This document shows, piece by piece, positions 13,081 to 20,941 of a stretch of DNA of 21,315 nucleotides. The notes beneath the pieces were generated by a model that worked only from the letters and a program-made list of their open reading frames with translations, made no database searches and was not told where the DNA came from. How positions within the stretch are numbered: the stretch's first letter is position 1; every line of letters starts with the position of its first letter. Source of the DNA: Chloroflexota bacterium (GTDB lineage: Bacteria; Chloroflexota; Dehalococcoidia; DSTF01; JACRBR01); the NCBI GenBank assembly GCA_025355835.1, contig JANXYW010000428.1:1-21315 (forward strand). The letters run 5' to 3'. The translations under genes were made by a program, and so were the position numbers.

Positions 13081-13090
13081 GGCACGTGCA

Positions 13091-14791
13091 ATGGACGCAA
13101 CAGCAACACTACGCAAGCGCCTCGGCCAGATGCTGGTCGAGGCGGGCTTGCTATCTGAGGCCGACGCGCAGCAGGCGGCTCAGGACGCTGCCGCGGCAGG
13201 TCGCCGACTCGGCGAGTACGTCGTGGAGCGCGGCCTGATCACGGCCGATGCCCTGGCCATGACGTTGAGCCAGCAGCTCGGCGTGCGCTTCCTCGATCTG
13301 CTTCGTGTCGACATTCAGCCAGAGGCGACCAGCCTCATCCCGCCTGACTTCTGCCGCGAACACCAGTTGATCCCCATCGAGACCGACGGCCGCACGCTGG
13401 TCGTTGTCATGGCCGACCCGGGGAATATGCAGACGGTCGAAGAGCTGCGCTCGATGACCGGCCAAGAGATCACGCCCGCCGTCGGCATCCCGGAAGAGAT
13501 TCGCCAGGCGATCAACCTCCGATACCGCGTCAGCTCGGAGATCGAGCGCGAAATCGGCCTGGCGATGCCCGTGCAGCAGCAAAGGCAGGAGCAGCCGGAA
13601 AAGCAAGATCTCGACTTACAGCTCGGTCAGGCGCCGATCGTTCGCACTGCCGATCTGTTGCTCGCGCAAGCCGTGCGCGACCGCGCGTCGGATATCCATC
13701 TCGAACCGGAGGCGGATTCGTTGCGGGTACGTCTCCGCATCGATGGCGTGCTGCACGAAGCGATGCGGCTGCCGAAGGACATTCACGCCGCGCTCATCTC
13801 GCGCTTCAAGGTCATGGCCGGCATGAACATTGCCGAGCGCCGCCGCTCGCAGGACGGCCAGATCAGCACCGAAGTGGAAGGCAAGCGCATCGATCTGCGC
13901 GCCGCTACGTCGGACTCCGCGCATGGCGAGATGATGGTGCTGCGCGTGCTGGACAAGAGCGTATCGCTGATGTCGCTGCGCGAACTCGGGTTCTCGCCCG
14001 TCGCGCTGGACCGGCACATTCGTTTGCTCAAGTCGCCTTTTGGCATGGTGCTGGTCAGCGGCCCGACTGGCTCGGGCAAGACGACCACGCTCTACGCGTC
14101 GGTGAACCAACTCAACGACTCGGAACGCAAGATCATCACGATTGAAGATCCGGTTGAGTACCAGTTCGAGGGCATCAACCAGATCCAGGTGAACGAGAAG
14201 GCGGAGATCACCTTCGCAACTGGGCTGCGTTCGCTGATGCGGCTCGACCCCGACGTCATCCTCGTTGGTGAGGTACGCGATGGCGAGACGGCTCGCATTG
14301 CATGCCAGGCTGCGCTGACGGGGCACCTCGTTCTGTCATCCATCCACGCGAACGATGCGGTTGGCGTGCTGCTGCGGCTTACAGACCTCGGTATCGAACC
14401 GTTCCTGGCGGCGTCGTCGCTGATCGGTGTTGTCGCGCAGCGCATGGTGCGCCGCGTGTGTAGCTACTGCGCCGCAGACGCGCAGCCCAGCGCCGAAGAA
14501 CAGGCCATGTACGAGGCCGACATCGGCGAGCCGCTGGAGTCGATGAAGCGCGGCGCCGGCTGCAATCTCTGCGCGGGTACGGGCTTCCTCGGACGCGTCG
14601 GCGTGTACGAGATCCTTTCGCTGAACGACGACATCCGCCGGTTGCTGCTGGCGAACGCGTCCGGCGCCGCTATCCGCGATCAAGCGATCGCCGACGGCAT
14701 GGTGCCGATGCGCCGTGATGGGATGCAGAAGGCGAAGCAGGGGCTCGTGACGCCCGCAGAGATTCTTCGCAGCGTGTACTCGATCAACTAG
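13091..14791 (+). CDS. pilB: Type IV pilus extension ATPase PilB
   Basis: A 566-residue GspE/PilB hexameric ATPase driving pilin assembly at the inner face of the membrane. The N-terminal MshEN domain has two tandem 24-residue c-di-GMP-type motifs starting RLGQMLVEAGLL (10) and RLGEYVVERGLI (39), five residues apart as in known binders. The core shows Walker A GPTGSGKTT at 324-332, an Asp box around TIEDPVEYQ, Walker B DVILVGEVRD at 388-397 and the His box LSSIHANDA. Two CxxC pairs (Cys457/460 and Cys491/494) form the zinc site. Length is normal. The ATG at 13091 follows GAAAGG. Followed nine bases later by pilC. Confidence 0.97.
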   Translation: MDATATLRKRLGQMLVEAGLLSEADAQQAAQDAAAAGRRLGEYVVERGLITADALAMTLSQQLGVRFLDLLRVDIQPEATSLIPPDFCREHQLIPIETDGRTLVVVMADPGNMQTVEELRSMTGQEITPAVGIPEEIRQAINLRYRVSSEIEREIGLAMPVQQQRQEQPEKQDLDLQLGQAPIVRTADLLLAQAVRDRASDIHLEPEADSLRVRLRIDGVLHEAMRLPKDIHAALISRFKVMAGMNIAERRRSQDGQISTEVEGKRIDLRAATSDSAHGEMMVLRVLDKSVSLMSLRELGFSPVALDRHIRLLKSPFGMVLVSGPTGSGKTTTLYASVNQLNDSERKIITIEDPVEYQFEGINQIQVNEKAEITFATGLRSLMRLDPDVILVGEVRDGETARIACQAALTGHLVLSSIHANDAVGVLLRLTDLGIEPFLAASSLIGVVAQRMVRRVCSYCAADAQPSAEEQAMYEADIGEPLESMKRGAGCNLCAGTGFLGRVGVYEILSLNDDIRRLLLANASGAAIRDQAIADGMVPMRRDGMQKAKQGLVTPAEILRSVYSIN

Positions 14792-14800
14792 GAGCGACGG

Positions 14801-16039
14801 ATGGCGTTTCGGTATGTGGCAATTGCGCCGGATGGCGAGCAGATTCGCGGGGCGCTCGATGTGCCCAGCGAGTCGCTGGCAGAGCGCGCGCTCTGGGATG
14901 CCAACTATCGCGTCATCAGCATCCGCCAAGAGCGGAAGATGCCCAGCATCGAGCAGGTCTTTCCGAGCCTGTACTCGGTAAAAAAGCGCGCGCTGATTAC
15001 GTTCTCGCGGCAGCTCGCGACGCTGCTGGAATCCGGCGTGCCCGTCATGCGCAGCCTGGAGCTGTTGGAAGAACAGACGCCATCGAAGCCACTCGCTGCG
15101 GCCATCCGCGGCATTTCGAAGTCGATCCGCGAAGGCTCAACGTTCGCCTCCGCGATCGACCAGTTTCCCGCGGTATTCCCCACGCTGTATTCACGCATGG
15201 TCGAGTTGGGGGAGCGCACGGGCCACATCGAAGAGATGCTGCGCCAGCTCGCCACGTACATGGAGCGCGAGGAAGCCGTCGCGAAACGCGTGAAGGGCGC
15301 TCTGGCGTATCCCGCGTTCATGTGCGTCCTCGCCGTCGTCGTCGTGGCGATTCTGGTGACGACAGCGCTGCCGGCACTGGTCGATCTGTTCAAGGAGTTC
15401 GACGGCAATCTGCCGATCACGACGCGCATCCTCATCGGCGTCACGCAGGTGAGCAAGGTGTACCGCATGCAGATCCTGGCCGGCAGCGCCGCTATCGGCA
15501 TCGGCGGCGCGTGGCTGTTCAGCCAGCCGCTGGGCAAGCGCGTCCTCGATCGATTCCTGATGACGGTACCGATCTTCAAAGCGATCACAATCAACGCCAA
15601 CGCCGCGCGCTTCAGCCGCACGCTGGCGATCTTGCTGCGTGCAGGCCTGCCGCTCACCGAAATCATGGACATGCTCGTGCGGACGACCGAAAACGGCATT
15701 CTGCGAAAGCACGTCGAGGACGTGCGACGACAGCTCATGGATGGCGAAGGGCTCTCGGGGCCGATGACGAAGGCGGGGTGCTACCCGCCATTGCTCATCC
15801 AGATGGTCGCTGTTGGCGAAGAGACGGGCACGCTAGACGCCAACCTAGAGATCACCGCCGAGTTCTACACGAAAGAAGTGGACGAGAAGGTCGACGCGTT
15901 GACGGCGATGATGACGCCCGCCCTCACGATCGTGATGGGCGCCCTCGTCGGGTTCATTGCTCTTTCCCTGATCATGCCGATGTACCAGCTGATTGGCCAC
16001 GTCAACGATGCGGGCGCAGGGGCGGCGCCCCCGAAGTGA
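14801..16039 (+). CDS. pilC: Type IV pilus inner-membrane platform protein PilC
   Basis: A 412-residue PilC/GspF platform protein that couples the ATPases to pilin insertion. It starts MAFRYVAIAPDGEQIRGAL as usual. Two T2SF helical domains follow (about 65-190 and 270-395), each with the FSRQLATLLESGVPV- or FSRTLAILLRAGLPL-type opening and the VGEETG/LGERTG motif. Membrane segments lie near 170-190, 222-242 and 372-395. The C-terminus adds a short AGAGAAPPK tail. Its stop overlaps the next prepilin gene by GTGA. Confidence 0.96.
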   Translation: MAFRYVAIAPDGEQIRGALDVPSESLAERALWDANYRVISIRQERKMPSIEQVFPSLYSVKKRALITFSRQLATLLESGVPVMRSLELLEEQTPSKPLAAAIRGISKSIREGSTFASAIDQFPAVFPTLYSRMVELGERTGHIEEMLRQLATYMEREEAVAKRVKGALAYPAFMCVLAVVVVAILVTTALPALVDLFKEFDGNLPITTRILIGVTQVSKVYRMQILAGSAAIGIGGAWLFSQPLGKRVLDRFLMTVPIFKAITINANAARFSRTLAILLRAGLPLTEIMDMLVRTTENGILRKHVEDVRRQLMDGEGLSGPMTKAGCYPPLLIQMVAVGEETGTLDANLEITAEFYTKEVDEKVDALTAMMTPALTIVMGALVGFIALSLIMPMYQLIGHVNDAGAGAAPPK

Positions 16040-16404
16040 ACGCGCGCCTGCGCTCCGAACGCGGTTTCGCGCTCATGGAGTCGCTCATCGCCGTTGCGAT
16101 CCTGGGCATGACGCTGGTCGTCTTCATCGCGGGACTTTCGACCGGTCTGCTCGCGACCGGCCAGGCCGATCGCCTTTCGACCGCGCATGAACTCGCGCGA
16201 TCGCAGATGGAATACACGAAGAACGACACGTTCAACGCGGCGCCGTACACGTATCCCACGGTAACGCCGCCCGCGACATACGCCGTGACATCGACAGCCA
16301 GCACCATTTCCGGCGGCGACCCGAACGTCGAGAGCATCACCGTGAGCGTGAGCAAGGACGGCGTCGCCGTTTTCTCGCTCGAAGGCTACAAGGTGAACCG
16401 ATGA
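16036..16404 (+). CDS. Minor prepilin, PilV-like
   Basis: A 122-residue prepilin-like protein starting GTG at 16036 within the pilC stop. The leader NARLRSERG precedes FALMESLIAVAILGMTLVVF, with Glu at mature position 5. A small head (about 85 residues) holds a Thr/Pro-rich strand (YTYPTVTPPATYAVTSTAS). Position directly after pilC and before a PilW-like protein matches minor pilin operons, where such proteins prime fibre assembly and sit at the tip. It could equally be called a GspI-type pseudopilin. Confidence 0.85.
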   Translation: MNARLRSERGFALMESLIAVAILGMTLVVFIAGLSTGLLATGQADRLSTAHELARSQMEYTKNDTFNAAPYTYPTVTPPATYAVTSTASTISGGDPNVESITVSVSKDGVAVFSLEGYKVNR

Positions 16405-17705
16405 ACGTGCGTCGCGGTGAGCGCGGCTTCGGACTTGCGGAGTTGTTGATCAGCCTCGCCATCACCGGCTCGATCCTCAGCGTGCTTGGCCTGACGCTCG
16501 TCGCTGTACTGAAGAACTCCGCGACGGGACGCGACCAGCAGAGCGCCACACATCAGCTGCGCGACGGGTTCTTCTGGGTCAACCAGGACACGCAGAGCGG
16601 TGTTGCCAGCCAGGCGAGCATCGCCGCCGGCGACGTGACGATGCAGTGGACGGACTACAGCACGGGGGCGACGTACAGCAGCCGGCTTGTTCAAGCCGGC
16701 ACCGATCTCCAGCGCACATTGACGGTCAACGGCGTGCCGACGACGCGCGTCATCGCGCGCAACCTCACCCCCGGCGGATTCACGGCTTCGCGGGTGGGCA
16801 GCGCCGTCTCGTACTCCATCACCGTGCAAAACGGTGCGAAAACGGAGACCAACAGCGAGACCACCGCGATGCGCGTCGCCGACGTGCCAATCACGCCGTT
16901 CCCGACCGTGACGTTCACGTCGACGCCGACCGCGACATACACCAGTGCCGCTACGAGCACGCCCACGAACACGCCCACGAACACGCCGACGCCGACGAAT
17001 ACGCCGACGAACACGCCAACATCGACCAGCACGCCAACGAACACATCGACAAGTACGCCGACGCCGACGAACACGCCCACGCCGACACCGACGAACACGC
17101 CGGTGCCGACGGCGACGAATACGTCAACGCCGACGAGCACGAACACGCCGACGCCCACGCCGACAAACACGCCCGTGCCGACGGCTACGAACACACCGAC
17201 GCCAACGCCGACCCCTGGGTGCAGCGACTCCGGCTATCTCAACCCGTCGGCGAACGCCGCCGACTCGGGAGGTAAGAACGACGGGTTCGAGATCAGCCCG
17301 ACAAATGCTTACGCAGACGCCGGCGGCTTCGCCGCGAACGTCAAGGGTAACGGCGACCGTCACCGGTTTTACAATTACGGGGTTAGCGTCCCGGGAGGTT
17401 GCGGCATCGCGGGTATCGTTGTGCGCTCGGACTACTGGCTCTTCAATTCCGGCGGGACGAACACGTACTCGGTTGAACTCTCTTGGAATGGCGGAGCCAC
17501 TTGGACGGCGGCAAAATCTGATTCGTCGGCGCCACAGAGCGAGACAACTGTGCTTCTCGGCTCCAGCGCCGACAAGTGGGGTCACGCCTGGGTGGCATCG
17601 GACTTGAGCAACGTGAACTTCCGCGTGCGCGTGACGATGAGCCTTGGGAATGGAGGTCAGGAGGTCTACCTGGACTGGATCGCGGTACGTGCGTACTGGA
17701 ACTGA
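16401..17705 (+). CDS. PilW-like minor pilin fused to Thr/Pro stalk and C-terminal beta-domain
   Basis: A 434-residue three-part protein. Residues 1-9 are a prepilin leader (MNVRRGERG) before FGLAELLISLAITGSILSVL with Glu5, then a pilin-like head to about 165. Residues 166-272 are a Thr/Pro stalk of repeating NTPT/STPT words. Residues 273-434 form a compact, Gly/Asn/Trp-rich domain with two Cys (CSDSGYLNPS and PGGCGIAG) that looks like a beta-sandwich, with many short strands such as TYSVELSWNGGATW and VYLDWIAVRAYW. I recall similar domains on Chloroflexota surface proteins but cannot name a family. Fused to a minor pilin, it would project from the fibre, most likely at the tip, as an adhesin or binding module. 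ATGA overlaps the previous gene. Confidence 0.85.
   Translation: MNVRRGERGFGLAELLISLAITGSILSVLGLTLVAVLKNSATGRDQQSATHQLRDGFFWVNQDTQSGVASQASIAAGDVTMQWTDYSTGATYSSRLVQAGTDLQRTLTVNGVPTTRVIARNLTPGGFTASRVGSAVSYSITVQNGAKTETNSETTAMRVADVPITPFPTVTFTSTPTATYTSAATSTPTNTPTNTPTPTNTPTNTPTSTSTPTNTSTSTPTPTNTPTPTPTNTPVPTATNTSTPTSTNTPTPTPTNTPVPTATNTPTPTPTPGCSDSGYLNPSANAADSGGKNDGFEISPTNAYADAGGFAANVKGNGDRHRFYNYGVSVPGGCGIAGIVVRSDYWLFNSGGTNTYSVELSWNGGATWTAAKSDSSAPQSETTVLLGSSADKWGHAWVASDLSNVNFRVRVTMSLGNGGQEVYLDWIAVRAYWN
16899..17218 (+). repeat. TPT-stalk coding repeat in the pilin-fusion gene
   Basis: About 320 bases of imperfect short repeats (acgccgacgaa, cacgcccac and variants), including a longer near-duplicate unit encoding NTPVPTATNTSTPTS and NTPVPTATNTPTPTP. 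Matches the tract at 6667-6897 in style. Likely to vary in length between strains. Confidence 0.8.
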
Positions 17706-17706
17706 A

Positions 17707-18429
17707 ATGAAAGCATCGCTGCGCGCGCTGGCGGACATCCTTAGGGGAACTCGCGGACAGGCCCTGCCGATCGCGATGGGAGCGCTGGCGCTCGGCGCGA
17801 TTCTGATCACGCCACTGCTCGCGGGCGCCGGCACAGCGTCGCAGGCGACGAACCTCGTCGGCATTCGCGCGAAGGAGCGCTACAGCATGGACGCCGCCGT
17901 CGAATGGTCAGGGTGGCGCCTACTATCGAATCCCCAGCTAACGGTCGTCACTTCGTTTACGGCAGTTCCGCTGCAGCCGTTTCCGGCTGCGGTGAACGGA
18001 TCGTCGTTCCCGGCGACGGACATTCGTTTCGTCAGCGGGAGCGGTGCGGTCGAAGCGCAGAGCCCTGCCTGGCAGGGTGGCGGTGGAGTGAAATGCTACA
18101 CGTTCTCGGCGTCCGACGCGGGCACGCTCTCGGCGCGGATCACGACTCCTTCGGGGACCGTGCAGGCCGCCGTGATCGCTTCCGCCGCGTCGTGTGCTCT
18201 GCCGGGCGGAACGCCTTCGGGCAACTCTCCGTACGGCGCCGACTTCCCGCTGGCCGCAGCCGGCACGTACAAGCTCGTTCTCTCAACAACGGCAGCGTCC
18301 GGGACGCTGCAGCTCAGTGTTCCCGCCGCGACATACGAAGTGCGCTCCGTGATCGGCAGCCGCAACGTCATCGTGCGCCTGGTGGCGGGCTATAGCGGCG
18401 TGAGGGTGGCTTCGTGGCAACTCAACTGA
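17707..18429 (+). CDS. PilX-like pilus-cluster protein with atypical pilin start
   Basis: A 240-residue protein one base after the fusion gene. Its N-terminus has a positively charged stretch, then GTRGQALPIAMGALALGAIL, a hydrophobic segment at 19-42. This resembles PilX/GspK N-termini but lacks Glu at the fifth mature position (Gln-Ala-Leu-Pro-Ile). The remaining about 195 residues are Ala/Ser/Thr-rich with strand-like patterns and a Cys pair (KCYTF, SCALPGG). Position among minor pilins suggests a tip-complex component. It may not be cut by the prepilin peptidase. No ribosome site is clear, so it is probably translated by coupling. Confidence 0.72.
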   Translation: MKASLRALADILRGTRGQALPIAMGALALGAILITPLLAGAGTASQATNLVGIRAKERYSMDAAVEWSGWRLLSNPQLTVVTSFTAVPLQPFPAAVNGSSFPATDIRFVSGSGAVEAQSPAWQGGGGVKCYTFSASDAGTLSARITTPSGTVQAAVIASAASCALPGGTPSGNSPYGADFPLAAAGTYKLVLSTTAASGTLQLSVPAATYEVRSVIGSRNVIVRLVAGYSGVRVASWQLN

Positions 18430-19058
18430 CACGTAAGAATCCACTGGCGATGCTGGAAGAGCGCATGCCGCTGTTCCTATCCGCGCGCGTGATGCTTGGC
18501 GGTCTTGCGGTGGTTGTAGCGGTTGGGCTTGCCGGCCTGTTCGCCGGCTATCACAACGCGCAGCGTGCGGAAGACACGGCGCACGCGCGATTCGCCGATG
18601 CCCAGGCGCTTGCGTCACTGCCGCCCGCGTCGATGGACGCCATCCAGGAGGACGTGACCGCCGTCCATAATCAACTCGCCACGGCGCAGGCCGTGGTATC
18701 GCCAGCCGCGATCGATGCTTCCGGCGACGCCACGACGACCGTCCTCGTACGCACGGCGCAGGCTGCCGGACTGACGGTCAAAGCGATCTCCGGCGTACCG
18801 TCTGGCCAGACGAAGGTCGGCGACTTCATGTACGACACGAAGGGCGTGCGCATGACCCTCGGCGGTGGCGTCGGCCAGATCACGCACTTCCTCGACACGC
18901 TCAGCACATCGCAACCCGCGCTGGTGGCGTCGCTGACGACGATGACGATCAATGACGCGGGCGCTGGGCAGGCCGAAATCGTCTTCACGTCGTTCAAGAA
19001 AGCGATCGTTCCGACGCCTGTGCCCGCCGCGACGCCCAAGGGGGGAAAGAAGAAGTGA
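18414..19058 (+). CDS. PilO-like inner-membrane alignment protein
   Basis: A 214-residue bitopic protein: short cytosolic start (MATQLTRKNPLAMLEERMP), one membrane span at 27-46, an Ala-rich coiled coil to about 95, and a C-terminal ferredoxin-like fold (TVLVRTAQAAGLTVKAISG and GQITHFLDTLSTSQPALV) like PilO, ending in a PTPVPAATPKGGKKK tail. In known systems PilO pairs with PilN and links PilM at the membrane. GTG at 18414 overlaps the preceding gene by 16 bases and follows GAGGG. Here it comes before pilM and pilN, a changed order. The assignment rests on topology and context; sequence similarity is weak. Confidence 0.72.
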   Translation: MATQLTRKNPLAMLEERMPLFLSARVMLGGLAVVVAVGLAGLFAGYHNAQRAEDTAHARFADAQALASLPPASMDAIQEDVTAVHNQLATAQAVVSPAAIDASGDATTTVLVRTAQAAGLTVKAISGVPSGQTKVGDFMYDTKGVRMTLGGGVGQITHFLDTLSTSQPALVASLTTMTINDAGAGQAEIVFTSFKKAIVPTPVPAATPKGGKKK

Positions 19059-19948
19059 ACCTGCGCAAGCTTCTTCGGCAACCACTCCTCACCGTCGCCT
19101 TCCACGAACGCGAGGTGCGCTGGACGATCGGCAATCCCGGCGCGATCTGGTCGTCGGGCCGTGTACCCCTGCCGCCCGGCATGGTGAACGACGGCCTCGT
19201 CGTCGATTCGGCCGCGGCGGGCATCGTGCTGCGCGAATCGCCGGGCTTCGCCGGGAAGGGCCGGATGCAGGTTGCGATCGCGCTTCCCGCGCAGCGTTCC
19301 GTGTTTCGGCAGCTCGAAATCCCCGCGCTATCGGGCAAGCAGTTCACCGAGCTCGTCGACCGCGAGATCCGTCGCGAGATGCCGATGCTCGCCGAGAACG
19401 CCTACGTGTCGTGGAAGCGGACCGGCGAGCGCGACGGAAAGGCGCTGATCTTCGTGGTCGGCGTCGCTCGCGATGTGCTTGATTCGCACTCAGCGGCCGC
19501 GTGGGCAGCGGGGCTGCACCCGCAGTCCGCGGATCTGCGCGTTATCGCCGCGGCGCGTGCGGTCGGCGCCTCCGACTCGATCATTGCGCACGTGGAGGAT
19601 CTGGAGGTCGAACTCGGCATCTTCCGCGACGGTGTGCCGTGGATCATCCGCAACATTGCGATGACGTCGCCGTGCGGCGACCAATCGTGGACTGACCAGC
19701 TCATCGCAGAGCTGGGCAGGACGCTGAAGTACTTCCGCGACTCGCATCGAGACGACACCATGATCGATTCGGTGCCCGTCTCGTTCGTTGGCGGATCCGC
19801 GAGGTTCGCCGTGATGGCGACCGAGATCGCCGCTGCGACCGGGCACGAGGTGGCGATGCCGGCGCTCCGTCTGAACATCACGCCCGAGCAGGAGACGAGC
19901 GCGTTCGCATCGAACATCGGGCTCGCACTGAAGGACCTCGCCGCATGA
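19055..19948 (+). CDS. pilM: PilM-like actin-fold protein
   Basis: A 297-residue protein of the PilM type, the cytoplasmic actin-like partner that binds the N-terminus of PilN. Typical parts are VAIALPAQRSVFRQLEIPAL and FTELVDREIRREMPML at about 73-110, VVGVARDVLDSHSAAAWAAG at 131-150, and SFVGGSARF near 249-257 for the second phosphate loop. The first phosphate motif (normally DIGSSSVK) is degenerate: LLTVAFHEREVRWTI. It is also about 50 residues shorter than usual, so nucleotide binding may be lost. GTG at 19055 overlaps the previous stop as GTGA. Followed by pilN with an ATGA overlap. Confidence 0.82.
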   Translation: MNLRKLLRQPLLTVAFHEREVRWTIGNPGAIWSSGRVPLPPGMVNDGLVVDSAAAGIVLRESPGFAGKGRMQVAIALPAQRSVFRQLEIPALSGKQFTELVDREIRREMPMLAENAYVSWKRTGERDGKALIFVVGVARDVLDSHSAAAWAAGLHPQSADLRVIAAARAVGASDSIIAHVEDLEVELGIFRDGVPWIIRNIAMTSPCGDQSWTDQLIAELGRTLKYFRDSHRDDTMIDSVPVSFVGGSARFAVMATEIAAATGHEVAMPALRLNITPEQETSAFASNIGLALKDLAA

Positions 19949-20574
19949 GTGTGATGAGACTGAACATGGGCGCACTGAAGATGCCGCGAAGGAGGAAGGC
20001 CCCTGCGGTGGCCGATCCCTCGCGCGTCATCGACATGAACCTTCTGCCGTGCGATCGCCGGCCGCTAGAAGTGGCGCCGGTTGCCGCGCTTGCGGTGTTC
20101 GCGTTGCTGCTCTGCGTATTGGCCATGGTGCCGTTGGCGCTTCGCGTCCACGACGCGCGATCATCGGCGTCGGCCATGGAACAACAGGCCGATGACGCCG
20201 ATCGCGGCGTCAAGGCCTTGCAGTTCAATCTCGCCCGCCAACGCGGGCTGCGCGGCGAACTTGATGACGCGAAGGCGAAGCTCGCCAAGCTGCAGTCGGA
20301 GCAGCAGGCGTTTCAAGGCGGCACGCGGCCATTGAAGGACGATCTCACGAGTCTCTTCGGATTTGGCGCGTTCCTTCCGAAGGGCGTCCGCGTCACGGCG
20401 ATCTCCGGCGCCGACCGCACGTTGAAGGTGGACGGTGTAGCGCCGGGCCCGCTCGACGCGATCGCGTACGCCGACAAGCTCGTGAAATCGGGCGGATTCT
20501 CCGCGGCCCATATGACGTCGTTCGCTCCAGGCGCGAAGGACGCCGGGCAGTTCTCGATCGAAGTATCGAGGTGA
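19945..20574 (+). CDS. pilN: PilN-like inner-membrane protein
   Basis: A 209-residue protein with the hallmark PilN motif DMNLLP at 30-35, which in known systems docks into PilM, preceded by a basic stretch (MPRRRKAP). One membrane span at 43-66, then an Asp/Gln-rich coiled coil at about 70-115 and a ferredoxin-like domain with GVRVTAISGADRTLKVDGVA near 145-165. Start at 19945 overlaps the pilM stop as ATGA; a later ATG at 19966 or 19981 is possible. It is expected to pair with the PilO-like protein encoded two genes upstream. Confidence 0.87.
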   Translation: MSVMRLNMGALKMPRRRKAPAVADPSRVIDMNLLPCDRRPLEVAPVAALAVFALLLCVLAMVPLALRVHDARSSASAMEQQADDADRGVKALQFNLARQRGLRGELDDAKAKLAKLQSEQQAFQGGTRPLKDDLTSLFGFGAFLPKGVRVTAISGADRTLKVDGVAPGPLDAIAYADKLVKSGGFSAAHMTSFAPGAKDAGQFSIEVSR

Positions 20575-20581
20575 TGCCGTG

Positions 20582-20941
20582 ATGCTGGTCTACGCGGCGA
20601 TGTTCGGCCTTGCGTTCGGAAGTTTCGTCAACGCCGCGATCGAACGTATTCCGCGCGGCGAGTCGCTCAACGGCCGCTCGCACTGCGACGGTTGCCATCG
20701 CGCTCTCCGCGTTTGGGAACTGATCCCCGTGCTGAGCTTCGTAGCGCTACGGGGTCGCTGTTCGTCGTGTGGTGTTGCGATTGGCCTGCGCACGCCGCTT
20801 GTCGAGGGAATATGCGCCGCAGCGTTCGTTGCGGCGTTCTGGATGCTCGCCGTTCCGGTCGCCGTGGCGACCTGCGCGGGGTTCGTGGCGATCGTAGTCG
20901 CAATTGGAGTCGCGTTTGTGAAGAAGGACTTGCAGTCATGA
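20582..20941 (+). CDS. Prepilin peptidase N-terminal (methylase) domain only
   Basis: A 119-residue protein equal to the first half of a type 4 prepilin peptidase. It has FGLAFGSFVNAAIERIPRGES at 8-28 and the zinc-type cysteine pairs CDGC (35, 38) and CSSC (60, 63), with RVWELIPVLSFVALRGRC between, as in PF06750. After one more hydrophobic segment (75-112) it ends in VKKDLQS. The aspartyl-protease half with its two catalytic Asp residues is missing, and the stop overlaps the pilT start as ATGA, so this is a compact gene rather than an accident of the window. The ATG at 20582 is favoured by GAGGTGA at seven bases; GTG at 20579 is the alternative. A full PilD or a lone peptidase domain must be encoded elsewhere. 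Confidence 0.85.
   Translation: MLVYAAMFGLAFGSFVNAAIERIPRGESLNGRSHCDGCHRALRVWELIPVLSFVALRGRCSSCGVAIGLRTPLVEGICAAAFVAAFWMLAVPVAVATCAGFVAIVVAIGVAFVKKDLQS

Noticed and set aside
16691..17194. Minus-strand Val/Gly repeat protein
   Set aside because: Antisense of the TPT stalk; perfect low-complexity shadow.
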